DNA of 64,000 bases from Ganoderma boninense (lineage: Eukaryota; Basidiomycota; Agaricomycetes; Polyporales; Polyporaceae), in contig CM035313.1 of assembly GCA_002900995.3 (NCBI GenBank), positions 2,418,001 to 2,482,000 on the forward strand, read 5' to 3'. The notes below the pieces were generated by a model, which saw only the letters and a program-made list of their open reading frames with translations, searched no databases and was not told where the DNA came from. Position 1 is the stretch's first letter; the number at the start of each line of letters is the position of its first letter. Shown piece after piece: positions 35,563-47,004 of this stretch. The position numbers were made by a program, and so were the translations under genes.

Positions 35563-36246
35563 TCAATCCCTGCTGTCCCGCCTCTCCTTCATCTTCTCGC
35601 GCATCTGCTGCGCGGCGCGCCGGGCGCCGGCACTACCAGCCCAACCCCTAGCGCGGAGCCAGTGGACAAGCTTGGGGGTGATGCCTGCGGTGAGGCCTAT
35701 GCGGACCGGGAGGAAGAGAGTCTTGTGGATGGTGTATGCCAGGAGAATCATAGCCATGAGCCCCTCGTGGCCTCCAGAAGCCGTGTGCGAGACAGCGGGG
35801 TCCATCTGTTCGCGACCAGGCTCGGGTGGTGTTGAGTGGATGAAGCCTGCGAAGTAATCCTTGACTTCGGTAGCGACCTTGGAGACATGCTCGGCGCCGA
35901 GGACGTTCACGGCCGCAAAGGCAACGGAGAAGTCGAGGGCGGAGAGGATGATGTACACGCCTAGTGCATACCAGCCGTAGGATTTGATGAGGTGTTTGAG
36001 ACGTTGGGAGAGCGTGGCATTCGGAGGGAGGGCATGAGGGGACTCTGGCTCTGGCTCCTCCGAATTTCGCGACGACGATGGCGGGGAAGAGGTGAGACGG
36101 GCTGGGAAATGGGAGAAAGGTCTGGAAGCAGAGACAGAGTGGCCACTCCGTGGTGCTAGCCGAGTCGAGAGCGGGAGGAGCGGTTGCGACACGCGGCTTG
36201 TGAGAGCGCGTACGACAGGAAATCGAAGGATATAGCTCCTGACCAT
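35563..36246 (-). CDS. DUF1279 (FAM210-type) mitochondrial membrane protein
   Basis: A single exon of 228 codons, 227 residues. The N-terminus is rich in Arg, Ser and Leu without acids for 50 residues, as in mitochondrial presequences. The DUF1279 domain begins at about residue 83 with LSQRLKHLIKSYGWYALGVY, a membrane helix, and continues to a second hydrophobic helix (HEGLMAMILLAYTIHKTLFL) and the typical ending VRIGLTAGITPKLVHWLRARG. The family includes S. cerevisiae Nat2 and animal FAM210A/B; the precise function is unsettled. The frame is open to 36264 but only through a TTG, so I use the first ATG at 36246. The next gene starts divergently at 36651. Confidence 0.87.
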   Translation of the reverse strand: MVRSYILRFPVVRALTSRVSQPLLPLSTRLAPRSGHSVSASRPFSHFPARLTSSPPSSSRNSEEPEPESPHALPPNATLSQRLKHLIKSYGWYALGVYIILSALDFSVAFAAVNVLGAEHVSKVATEVKDYFAGFIHSTPPEPGREQMDPAVSHTASGGHEGLMAMILLAYTIHKTLFLPVRIGLTAGITPKLVHWLRARGWAGSAGARRAAQQMREKMKERRDSRD

Positions 36247-36650
36247 GCCCAGAAGGCTAAACAATGGCGAGCGACGATGAGAGGAGGGTTAGAAGAAGGT
36301 AGCGGGAGGAGGAGGATCTTTGCAAGTACTTAGACTGAGAATTGGCGGCGAAGAGCATCGCGTCACGGCGCGGCCGGGGACTGCCGGGGCAGAACACCGC
36401 CACGGGATAACATTTAGAGGGCTTGTGGTAAGGAGTTACTTATCGGAGGTTATACCGGTTATCGATCGGAGGCATTCAGACCCCAATGCGCCTCCCCTCC
36501 CGCCCGACTCGCCTCCACCATCCAGCAGAGCTGGGCCCCTCAGCTCCTCCCCATTCGCCCTTAAAGTTAAACCCCCAGTTCATGCATCCAAAGAGCCAGC
36601 CCTCCGCCGCCCGCCACCACCCTCCAGACAGATAGCGTGCCCACTCCACC
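36247..36650. promoter_or_regulatory. Divergent promoter of DUF1279 gene and SPE2
   Basis: 404 bp between two start codons on opposite strands. The plus-strand side upstream of the decarboxylase is C-rich with short pyrimidine runs. No discrete motif recognised. Confidence 0.4.
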
Positions 36651-38218
36651 ATGTCCACTGATCAGCCCGCCAACGGTCCCTTCGAGGGACCTGAAAAGCT
36701 CCTCGAGATCTGGTTCGCGCCCTCCCCCGCAGACATACCCGCGACCACAAACGGCAAGCTTGGCCTCAGAAAGGTGCCTCAATCCGTCTGGGAGGACATG
36801 CTTGACATCGTCAAGTGCAAAATTTTGTCCGTCGTTCAAGGCACAGAGATGGATGCATATCTTCTCAGGTGTGTCTCCGGCTACTTTCATATACACCTCG
36901 ATCACGCTTCCTTTTGCCTGGATGACGTTTTCCTGCCTTGGAGAGCTGTTCTTGGGCGAGACCTTACTTAGCGTGGGCGTGGCGCAATGCGCTTCGCGCG
37001 TGCGAACGCCCAACCGCCGCGTACCCAACTCTATATCCTTGCTTGTGTAATGCGATCAGTGTTGCTTACTTCTCCTTCGTTGGCCGTAGTGAATCCTCGT
37101 TCTTCGTCTCTCCCCATCGCCTCATCCTGAAGACGTGCGGTACCACCCTTAACCTCCTTGGAGTGCCTCGAATACTCGACATTGCCCGTGATGCAGGCTT
37201 CCCCACTGTCCACCGCTTGTTCTATTCGCGCAAGGCGTTCATGTTTCCCGAACGACAGCACGGCCCTCACCGGGAATGGAGGGCGGAGATAGAGTTCCTT
37301 GATAACCTCTTCCCCAACGGCTCCGCCTACACCGTTGGCAAGGTCAATGGTGACCACTGGGTCCTTTACCTCACAGCCCCTGGAGGAGGCATCTCCGTCA
37401 ACGGGGATACCGCGCCCAGCTCTCCGCAATCCATCTCACATGAGGTGGATGACCTTGATACAAAACGTTCCGATGCGTCGCCAGACACCGGACCTGAAGG
37501 ACCCTTAGAAGATGAAACCGACGATGCAATCGCTTCCGACTATACCATCGAAATCCTCATGACCCACCTATCGCCGGAAGGGCGCGCCCCCTTCTTCAGC
37601 ACATCCTGCCCAGAAGACGGGGACATCACCGCCCGGGCCGATGGCCTCGCACTCTCTTCCGAGATTGGAATCACGAACATCTTTCCCCCTCACATCACTA
37701 CGCTAGATGCCTACTCCTTCACGCCCTGTGGCTATTCGTGCAACGCGCTGCTCAAGTGGCGTCCCGATGCCGGACTGAACCCCGCTCGTTCCGGAGAGGG
37801 ATACTATACGATCCACGTCACCCCGGAAGACGGCTGGTCGTATGCGTCGTTCGAATGCAACGTTCCTCTCGCTACCAAGCCGACAAACAAGCCAACGGAT
37901 GTTCCCGACCTCAAAACGCTCATTCGCCGTGTGGTGGACATCTTCCGTCCGGGCAAGCTTACCCTCACTCTCTTTATTTCATGCAAGGACAACGACGCAG
38001 CTGAAGAAGAAGAGGGCGAGACTGCTGTTGAGGCCGCCCAGCGTGCATTCAAGACCGCTCTGATGTATCCGCAGGCTCGACGGAAGGGCGAGGGCGAGGC
38101 CCAGTGCGCTGAGCCCGGCGCAGGGCTGTACAAGCGCACGGACAAGATTAACTACCAGTTTGGAGGCTACGATCTCGCGTTCGCGAGCTTCGAACTCCGG
38201 ACGGCGTCGTCGTCATAG
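36651..38218 (+). CDS. SPE2: S-adenosylmethionine decarboxylase proenzyme
   Basis: Two exons (36651-36868, 37090-38218) encode 448 residues. The enzyme makes decarboxylated AdoMet, the aminopropyl donor for spermidine and spermine. It opens with FEGPEKLLEIWF, and the processing site is LLSESSFFVSPHRLILKTCG. By comparison with the human enzyme, self-cleavage occurs between Glu74 and Ser75, and Ser75 becomes the pyruvoyl group of the alpha chain. The cytosolic alpha/beta sandwich follows, with KAFMFPERQHGPHREW, ITNIFPPHITTLDAYSFTPC and CGYSCNALL. The single intron (221 nt, long for this window) splits the codon of Ser73, two residues before the cleavage site. An acidic insertion lies at about 215-260. 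The 3' exon ends in QFGGYDLAFASFELR. Confidence 0.95.
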
Positions 38219-41200
38219 GTGCGACACTATTCTCCCGTTCTTCCGCTCCTCTACTCCAACAAAGTCCGCACTCACCCCGCCAAAATCTACGCTTACGTTT
38301 GCGCCGATCATCGTCCGCCGTATAGCCTACGACCCTCGTGATTGTTCCAAGTCTTTGGAGAACGTGGACGCTAGTCGCAATCCAATGCGATTTGGAGCTC
38401 AGCGCCTTCAGGTCGGGAAGGTGGCGGAGCGGATATGGTCTCGGTACAGCACGGACTAAAGTCTATTCGATGTCGGGTTCGAAGCGGCGCCATACGATGT
38501 TGTATGTAACGACCCAGTACGGCGAAATGCGACACGGGACAAACTCGGCGCCGCCACACTCCTCGTTTCAAACAGTGATTCAGTCGACGTACTCAGCGCG
38601 CCGCTCTTCGAGTTGCGATCATGGTCGGAATGTCGTCCAGGGGAGGGGTGTTATGACGCCTTCCGCCCTTTGTGGTTCCTGCAGATCCATGACAGACGGT
38701 ATCACTATATCATCCCGCACGCCTGCTTCGGTCTGCACCGAAAACACGCCTTGGACGGAGTGCCTGGCTACGGATCGAGCTTCAGTATGTCGGTCTTCGG
38801 GGCGTGTGAGGGCCTCACGCCCGGCGGCGAGCGGAAATGCGAATGCATGTTGGCCTCCCGCTACGCACATCGGGCCACAGAAGAATAACTTCGAGCTGTG
38901 ATCATGCCGTGACCTGCAGCATACGGACGCGTCTTCCGACACGGGGGCTCACCATCGCGCAGCCGTGTTCGGTTGCACCCCGCCCGGGGACGAATCGTGA
39001 TGCATAGGGTCGTCGGAAGGACGAGCCACACCTTGAGGCAGCAGGAAGCATCGATCGAAGCGTCCGGGATGTTCGCGCGGGGACGCTAGAATCCCTGCCC
39101 CGGGCTGATAGAACGACTACGGCGCATGCGGCTGCCGCTACGGCGAGCGGGGAGACGTGCATTCAGGTGAGCGTTGCCCGCGCGCCGCGCTGTCTGGTTG
39201 GGTTTCTTCCTGGTTTTCTTGAACCCTGGTCATACGTGATGGTCTTCTCGACCAATGACCTGATCCCGATCCTGAGCTGCGTCGCCCCGGAAGTGCCGCC
39301 CGTTCTGGGGGAAATTCCGGGGAGGCTAACCGAGGCGGGCACGAGCACAATCTTGTTCTCTTGTTCTTTATCATCTTGTCACGATGCTCTGCTCTTGGAC
39401 CTGGACTAGATCTGCCAGACAGGTGGTTTGGCCCCCCGAAATATACGCCGCCCGCCTAGGGCGGCGTAGGGGGCATGCTCAGCTGCTCAGTGCCACATCG
39501 AGTTCCGGCATGTTCTTCCGAGCGTCCCAACGCTGCATGGTCGACATTCCATTGCTCGTCGGCGAGCGAAGGCAACGCTTACGTACCGGACTCCGCGGAG
39601 CGCGATGTTGCGCCTTCCTTGGTATCATGTGCTGAGCTTCCATGAAGTGCGGGGGGGCGAATCGTTTGGTTCTCTGCCATACGGTCGTGATGGGGCATGA
39701 GGCATATTATTATGGAGGACTTTATTGAACGGAATTTTAGATGCCACGCATAACTACGTGACAGAAGAAAGAAACATGAGCCACATGCCCCTTGAACCTC
39801 CGTCGTCACGCTGTCGCGAACGGCCCATGACATGTCTGTCAGAGTCCGTCGTCCGCCATTCATCGAACCTCTCGGATTTGGCACATTGAGTTCTTCGAAA
39901 GAGCGCGTGCTGTTGAACCTCACTTTATCGAAGTCTTGACAGTGACAGATCAAATCCGCCCCTCCGCAGACTGTCGATGGGGATGCGGCAAATTCCCCTG
40001 CACAGCTCGTCCAGTCCGGGTTAGCGCGAATTTTGATACTGGAGCAACGCCACGACGGAGACAGGTTCTTGATGGATAGATAAGCCGCGAAATGGTTCAT
40101 GCATCTTGGGGGGCGGAGGGGGGGACGGAGGGTAAGTGTGCCAGGAGCGGGTGCAAGTGGCGGACGGACAGCACAGGACACGGGGTTCCCGGTAAGGAAG
40201 CTGCGGGATGAACGTCAGCGGCTAAGCGACCGAGGAACGCCCACACCCTAGATACCTCTACCCGTCGGCTTGAGAACAGGTTCGGGCTCTGTTCTGCATT
40301 TCACCGTATTATCGTCAGTTTACTCATGGACCTCCGGCAACCTAGATTGCCTCTAGGCGTGACGGTTCCGCGATGCTCTCCGCGGGACCTCCTGACAGCC
40401 CATGACGCAGCATGGTTCTCCTCGGGAAGACGGCCAGCATTCATTTGCCGGGTAGGATGCACGCACGGTTCGGCTTCTCACGCAAGACCCCGGTTCTTCT
40501 CCAGGAAACGCCTGACAGTGGTATTGAGTTGTCTCATACCCGTTCGTAGTAAGCTCGCATCCTCCGCCGTATCCTTTGACACTGAAACCTCGGTAGCATA
40601 ATACACATATTCACGATCTTAGATGCGTGTTACGATGATGGAGAGAAAAGTGTCAACTTGAACAAGCTTCACACACCACATGACTGATTGCACAATTCCC
40701 CAAGCTTCCAACACTTCAAACTATCATAACAAGGTAATTTAGACCTCATTGGAGCCTAAATTCTGTCTATTTCCACCCCACACACTGGGAGCGCATTGCG
40801 CAATGGGCGGGTAGCAACTCGCGCGAACTTCTGCATCGGGACCGGCTGATGAGCGCTAGTCGAGCGCCTCTCGGTATGGGTTGTATCGGAGCAGGCATGT
40901 TAGACTGCGGTGGAGGGGTGGGGGCGTACTGTGGCCGGGTATGAGACAAGCTTTGAGGAAATTTGAGGGCCCGGAGCGTGATGTCAATCAGTTCATGGTC
41001 GCCTTCTTCATCATGAGCGCAGTCACTCAATGTCAGAGCGTCCGGCGCTCCGATCCCACGTAGAGAAGACTAGGAAAGGTCCACGGATTCCTGAGGACGG
41101 CCACTCCCCGGTCCACCGCGTGTGGCGAGGAATTTCCTGCCTTCGCGATGCGGTCCCCCCACCCACATCAATCTCCCACCGCCTTAAATGCTCGCATGAA

Positions 41201-41298
41201 CTCAGACCCATGGCGGTGGGGCCCTCTGCTAATCAGTCCGTCCGTTCTATCGTTCTCCCTTGCTTGCACGCTAAGCCACAGACACAGCACGCCAAGCC
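38219..41298. other. Gene-poor 3.1-kb region
   Basis: No gene can be supported over 3 kb, the longest such stretch here. Frames of 60-200 codons exist on both strands (for example 39579-40181 minus) but none shows a domain, a plausible exon chain or a conserved segment. There is no transposase, terminal repeat or tRNA that I can recognise. One perfect short inverted repeat lies at 39445-39467. It may hold a noncoding RNA or an old, degraded element. Confidence 0.4.
39445..39467. repeat. Perfect 9-bp inverted repeat with 5-nt loop
   Basis: ACGCCGCCC at 39445-39453 and its exact reverse complement at 39459-39467 are separated by GCCTA. It could fold as a very stable hairpin in RNA or be a palindromic protein site. 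Confidence 0.7.
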
Positions 41299-42852
41299 AT
41301 GGTCCATCCCCCGGTCATTAACCTCACGCCCGCGACGAGCTCGGATCAGCTGCGCGCCCTCGATGAGGTTAAGGACTTCGCGCTCACGGACATGGATCGC
41401 GGCGGGGACGAGCGCTGGACATACCGGATGCTGGACGAGCCCGCGGTGTCGGAGGAGCTCAAGAAGGTGGCGGAGCCCAGGACGTCGGGGGCGGGGACGG
41501 TGGACAGCATCTCGTTCCAGCCGTGCAAGACATGGCATTACCGAAGCCAGGACCGACACCGAGTCGAGGAGTGGGCGCTGCCGGGCGGCGGTACGTGGAC
41601 GTATGCCGCGGTGTTCGACGGTGCGGGGCCACAGAGCCGGCGTCGGATAACCGCATGCGTGCACTGACATGTAATCCGATGGCCTCGTTCCAGGTCATAT
41701 GAACCACGACTGCGTTGACTTCGTCTCGACGCGCTTCGGCCCTTACCTCAAAAGCTTGCTCGATGCCTCGTTGCGCACCTGCCCATCACCATCTGCCCTC
41801 CCGTCACTCGTCTCTGGCCTCTTGAGACAGGCACTGCTGCACATCGACCAGACCCTGGTCTCCGACTTTATCGGACTCTTCCCCAGAGAGCTAGATGCTC
41901 TCCGAAGAGTCCACCCCACGCACGCCAAGAATCGCGTAAACGACAAGGGCGGCGAGAATTCGGGCTATCACAAGACCGCACGAGCCTTCGGCGGGTCCAC
42001 GGCGTTGGTGACGCTCGTGGATCCAAGGAGAAGGCATCTGTGGGTCGCCAACGTAGGCGACTGCGTCGCGGGTAGGTCTTCTGCCACGCTGGAACCCCGA
42101 ATCGCCCTCGCGTCGCTGACAAACAAACTTAGTTCTAGCGGAACAGGATCGATCCGGCCACTGGGGCAGCCGCGTCCTCAACTCTATTCACAACGGGAGC
42201 AACCCCGGCGAATTGCAGCGCATCCGAGCAGAACACCCAGGAGAAAGCGATTGCGCGTGGAACAACAGAGTTCTGGGCTTCCTCGCCCCGACTAGAGGTG
42301 CGCCGCCGCGTGTTCCTCGTATTCCGTCATCCCAGCCCTACATCCACATCCGGCCCTGTGCTGACCGTCCGCCCCGTAGCTCTGGGTGACGTGTGGTTGA
42401 AGCTTCCCGCCGCCTACGCGGAGCTCGTGTTTCGGCACTTGGACGCAGATTGGCTGTCCCCCGAGCTGATGGAACCACACGTGCCCAGAATCCGCTCACC
42501 CCCATATCTCTCCAGCACCCCGGATGTATACCACATCGACTTGAGCGTAGGAGCAGGGACCTCCGGCGCTCCGTCGCAGCGCGCCTTGATCCTTTGTTCG
42601 GACGGCCTCACCGATATGTATGATGGATATACCCCCCAGGAGATGGCCGACGAATGGACTCAGGTCATCGGCCGCGCTCTTGGATCCAGTACCGGGCCGA
42701 ACTCGGGTCGTCCGAAAACTCACCTTGCTTTGTCTCTGCTGAGGGAGGCCATAGGCGGGTCGGACACTCAGCTCGTGTCCCGATGTCTGACAGTAGAGAT
42801 GGAAGAAAGATGGATGGACGATACCACAATCCTCGTGCAGAGGCTTCCATAA
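41299..42852 (+). CDS. PP2C-type protein phosphatase
   Basis: Four exons (41299-41620, 41694-42071, 42133-42297, 42380-42852) give 445 residues. This is a metal-dependent Ser/Thr phosphatase of the PPM family. Motifs in order: RVEEWALPGGGTWTYAAVFD then Gly-His (metal-binding Asp107 before intron 1), ARAFGGSTALVTLV, LWVANVGDCVAVLAEQD, LGFLAPTRALGDVW, ALILCSDGLTDMYDG and the closing MDDTTILVQRL. The layout with FDGHMNHDC rather than FDGHGG is common in basidiomycete relatives of pyruvate dehydrogenase phosphatase. No mitochondrial presequence is obvious, so a cytosolic role is equally possible. Confidence 0.9.
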
Positions 42853-43260
42853 GGACATTGGTAATCACTTGCGCATGTCACGTTGGATACCCCCTTGCTT
42901 TACGTAGTTCTGCGCCACACGCCTAGATAGTATTGTACTATAGACGGACCGGGACGCTGGACGGTAGGTGTCAGCGGGATTAATGCATATGATATATATG
43001 ACGAGAATCGGAAGGTATTGGAATGGTACTACACGATACACGGACATATGCATACGACATAGCGCAGTAAGCCCTAAACGATAGCTGACCAGAACGAAGC
43101 CACTGACGCCGCTATGCTATACTTCAGAGTCCCAGAGATACTCGGATGGCGCAACGTGGCACGGCTGGTACAGGCAGAAGGAACAAGCATGGATAGTGAC
43201 AGAGCATTTGCAACCGAACATGACACGACACGACATGGCCGCCAACTCGGCGGAGATAGG
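42853..43260. other. Convergent 3' region
   Basis: The PP2C gene and the Zn2Cys6 gene end towards each other. No further feature seen. Confidence 0.5.
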
Positions 43261-44938
43261 TCACCGCTTGATGACGGGCGGCCCAGGCGGAGGTGGCGCG
43301 CGATACGTGGGGGGATCGTCTTCCGTCGATGCGCGCCCGTTGCCGCTTGCGGTCCCGTTCTTTGAGCGTAACTTGCAAAGCGGGCAGAGGCGGATGAACA
43401 TCTCCACCATCGGCCAGGTGATCGTCGCCTGCGTGTCGAACGCATTATCAGCCACGGGATACACACACGTGCCGGACGTCCACCGCCGGGCCACTCACCA
43501 CCCCGATCCGGCGCGCCTCGAACAGCATCTTGAAGGCGTTAACGTGGTTGCTGTGCGTGTACACCAGCAGGTCGAATATTTGGTTCTGGACAGGGACGCG
43601 CTCGAAGACCGCGGCCGACTGTAGCGGGCTGAGGCCGTTCTCTGCGAGCTTCTTCGCGCTCTCGCTGTTCTCCTCTCCGTCCGACTGCATGATGTAGTTT
43701 AACCTGAGTTTCTCCTCGTCCTCGCGGTTCATGTGGTAGAACGCATCGCGCGGGAGAAGGACTAGGTGCCGCTTGGCAGACCCGCTCCGTGCATGGTGGC
43801 ACGTCGCCCAGAATTGTAATCGCGAGGGCAGCGACGATATGCGGTTTTCCTGCACTGCGGTTGCGATCTCCGCATACGACTCGGTGGTGAATGTCGCGGT
43901 GTCGCGAAGCTCAGTCGACAGTCCTTGCAGGAACTTGGCCAGCGCTTCTTCGAACTGGTGCCGTGAGGGCATTTCGATGGCGTTCACCGTCCGAAGGCCA
44001 CGAATGACGACGTCTGGTAGTGGAACAAAGGATGTATGCATCCACGGGTCGACATGTGGCGTTGTCACTATCATGCCCTGCGCCCGGCACAACGCGGCAA
44101 CGTTTTAGTACCGGAATAAGGTTTTCCCAAGCCTTAACTGAACGCACCCACGTGAAGGAGCCATCGGGCCCTGTTTGTTGGAACGACCCGTCTGGGTCCT
44201 GGTCCATTGGTGTGTCTTCGTCGATGGGTGCACCACCTGGTGGCGGGGGATGGGGTGGTACGTATTGTCGTATCTGAGGTTCAGTGCGAATCTCACCCTC
44301 GTATACACCAGCGGATGACGGCCCGCCCGGGGACCCGCCTGATGGGGACATCTCCTCCTCCTGCCCATGCTCATTCACCAGGAAAGATGCGGTCTTGTTA
44401 GCGTAAGGCATCACTGGACGGTTGGCCTGCGGCCCATGATCGGAGGGGACTTTGTGCCTCTTCTTCGGGGTGTAGTTGCAATCTGTCTCGTTGTCTTCTC
44501 TGCAGTGGTTGCAGACAGGAAGATTCCGGTCGCACTTTGGGGGAAAATATTGGGAATATGGAAACGAGAAGACGCACAAACGGGACATACTTTGAGGTTC
44601 TTCAATCGACACCTGTCGCACCTTGGAATGCCCCGGTGAGCAGGAGTAGGGAGCGGGGTGTATTTGCATTCTCGCCCGCCAGCCGCCCATGAGCAGTGGT
44701 TGCATGTAGGGAGAACACGGTCACACTAGCCGCCCATGAGAATGGACACTCCTGGGTAGAGCCACTGGCGCACCTTGAGATTATTTAAACGACAATGGTC
44801 ACACCGCGGCTTCCCCCTCCTGCCTTTCCACTGTGATTGACGTGCCATGTACATCTTTGGGTTGGGAATTCTAATGGTGAGTTGTCCATCGTCAGCCGAC
44901 TCGTTCGCAGAGTCGGTACCCGGTGGGGAATCCGCCAT
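43261..44938 (-). CDS. Transcription factor with two tandem Zn2Cys6 clusters
   Basis: Five exons (44938-44774, 44725-44591, 44534-44112, 44077-43499, 43428-43261) give 489 residues. The first cluster begins at about residue 44: PRCDHCRLNNLKCDRVLPTC, then NHC and a sixth Cys in GRECKYTP. The second follows at about 90: PRCDRCRLKNLKCDRNLPVC, NHC, and DCNYTPKKRHK. Both fit the fungal binuclear cluster C-x2-C-x6-C-x6-C-x2-C-x7/8-C that binds CGG half-sites. An intron interrupts both copies at the same place, between LK and CDR, in phase 0. After a Pro-rich linker with acidic patches comes a helical region (about 240-430) with FEEALAKFLQGLSTEL and LPRDAFYHMNREDEEKLR, then a C-terminal segment with CPLCKL and a Pro-rich tail. 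Target genes are unknown. Confidence 0.85.
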
Positions 44939-47004
44939 AACGTGTCTTGTGAGATGCCTGAGCGGAGTTTTGGTGCGCCATGGATACTGTCTCTAGAAGA
45001 CATATAATAGAAACTGACGTACTGGGTATCCTGACCTTTGTCAGATGTATGTCCTCCGAAAAACGCCGCGATTGAGATCAAAGGATGGCAAGCATGAGAG
45101 GCGTTGGATGGATGGGGAAGAGAGACGGTGAAGATTGAGGAGGTGAGGGAGAATGACAAGCGGGAGGGGCGTGATGAGGCGATGGGGTTGTCGGGGGAGA
45201 ACAAAGAGCAGGAGGGGACGTGAGTTTGCACCGACAAGAAACCAAATGCGGCGAAACGAACCTAGTCAGCTCGGTGACTGTGACGCTCCTGTCACGCTTG
45301 GATGTCCTCAACACGCCATCGCCTTTCGCAGCGGCTCCATCACAGCCTGACCTCCGAATAGACGCCTCCCCCTCTGCCGTGCCTCCCAGCCCTCTCATCC
45401 AGCTAGCCAAAGCCAGCCCGCCTTTCTTCCACGGCCAAACACACCAACCACACACAGCGAGGGCGCGGCCCCATGAAATTCTCCGGCGGACAGTCACGTA
45501 ATGCAGAGGTAATGGAAGCCCGGATTTGCTTGGTTCTCCACAGTTGGTTACCATAAATAGCTATCTACTCGAACAATTTGTCTGCCGACTTGACCCGGAC
45601 ACAACTAGGTTCGGTACAGATCCCTCCGCCATCAGGACTATCTTACTCTCAGTCAGGAGTTCAGTAGCTAGAGTACATTGCCCTTATGTACGGTGAGTGT
45701 TCGACATTAGGTCATTGTGACGGGCTTACCGACCACACCAAGTAGGCGTTGTTTTCTCTTCTGAATCATGGAACGCTTGTGATTGGTTGAAGACCAGTAT
45801 TGCATCCGAGGGTTGAAGTCTAGATGAGGCTGGACCGGGGAAACGATACAGCAGCTTCCTTTGTTGTGTCAAGGAAGATAGTCTTTGTGCCTTTTTATGT
45901 GTTAAGCGCTTAGGATCAGACACCGGTGAGGGTCATCATAGTCTCTCTGTGACTCTGTCGGTGTCGGGGAACGTTCGAAGCACTGTGCTGACACTACTTA
46001 GGTATTTATGGTCCCCGGAGACGTCGGTATTCGAGAAGGTGCGTGGCTGATAGCATCAGAGACTCTGACAGACTTCTCATGACCCTGGGTGTTGACCTTC
46101 TTTAGAACGCTCAGCCAGCTGCTTCATAGCTCTCCATAGCTGTTCAGCACTCACATGGCATTGGCAACGACTGTAGAACTCGGAGCACACACACTGGACG
46201 CAACAGCCCTGCAAGTGTTGAACGTTGATGGGCTATGCTCGGATGCATTCATCCGTCGGCCTTGGCCATGGACATCGAATAATGTCATATTCGTGCGTCG
46301 GCCATTTGGTGGAACTCTGAACTTTGAAATTTTGTTCGGTTGCGAACCACGTTAGATGAACCATAGCACCGGACTCTCAGGCTGGTAGCGAAGGCGTATC
46401 ATGAACGTGGGCGAACTGAGCAGGTGGCGTCGCAGCGAGGCTCTGGCAATACGAACGTGGCGGACAAAGAAGTGCGCGCAGTCATGTGGAAACGTAGGCG
46501 AGAAGCAAAGCAGCGTGCCCAGGCAGCCCCGAATGGAAAGCCCTCTCGTCCCATGACAGCGCGTCTATCTCAGATAGAGCCTTTTGTCGTGGTGATTGGC
46601 CCGACAGCGCTCGTTGGTACCCGTTCGCCATGACCCATTCGCCCCATCCCAGCTGCAAAACTTGGCCATTATGTCTTCCGTGCAGGCCCGCCCTCGACCC
46701 CCTTGACCGGGACCGACACAGGGTCGCATGGGAATGGCTATTTCTAGATCTGTACCGTAACTCGGCGCTGAGTATTCCATACCTGCTTGCCTTCTCCTCG
46801 CCACTCTCCCCAAAAGCATGTGCTCCCGAGCTCGTGCGTCCAGCTGCTTCCCAGATTCGCGTTTCCGTCAGCCCGCTCTCATGCGCGCGCAACTGTATTT
46901 CATCATGGACGCCAAGAGTTATATAGTTCCGTCGTTGCGACCATCGTCCGCCAGCCGTCTGCTCCTCAGGTCTCTCCCCCCCGAGCACGCCCTTCACAGC
47001 AACA
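44939..47004. other. Intergenic region between Zn2Cys6 and secreted-protein genes
   Basis: Two promoters facing apart within 2.07 kb. The largest frame, 46482-47144 on the minus strand, overlaps the secreted-protein gene and shows no domain. No RNA gene recognised. Confidence 0.45.

Noticed and set aside
36247..36264. Six-codon extension of the DUF1279 protein
   Set aside because: It would start at TTG; the ATG at 36246 is the first usable start.
38415..38492. tRNA-like sequence with an A-box-like TGGCGGAGCGG and a GGTTCGAA
   Set aside because: The presumed T arm, acceptor stem and anticodon arm do not pair, so it cannot fold as a cloverleaf.
39579..40181. 200-codon minus-strand frame in the gene-poor region
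   Set aside because: No recognisable domain, motif or membrane segment and no supporting exon structure; judged chance.
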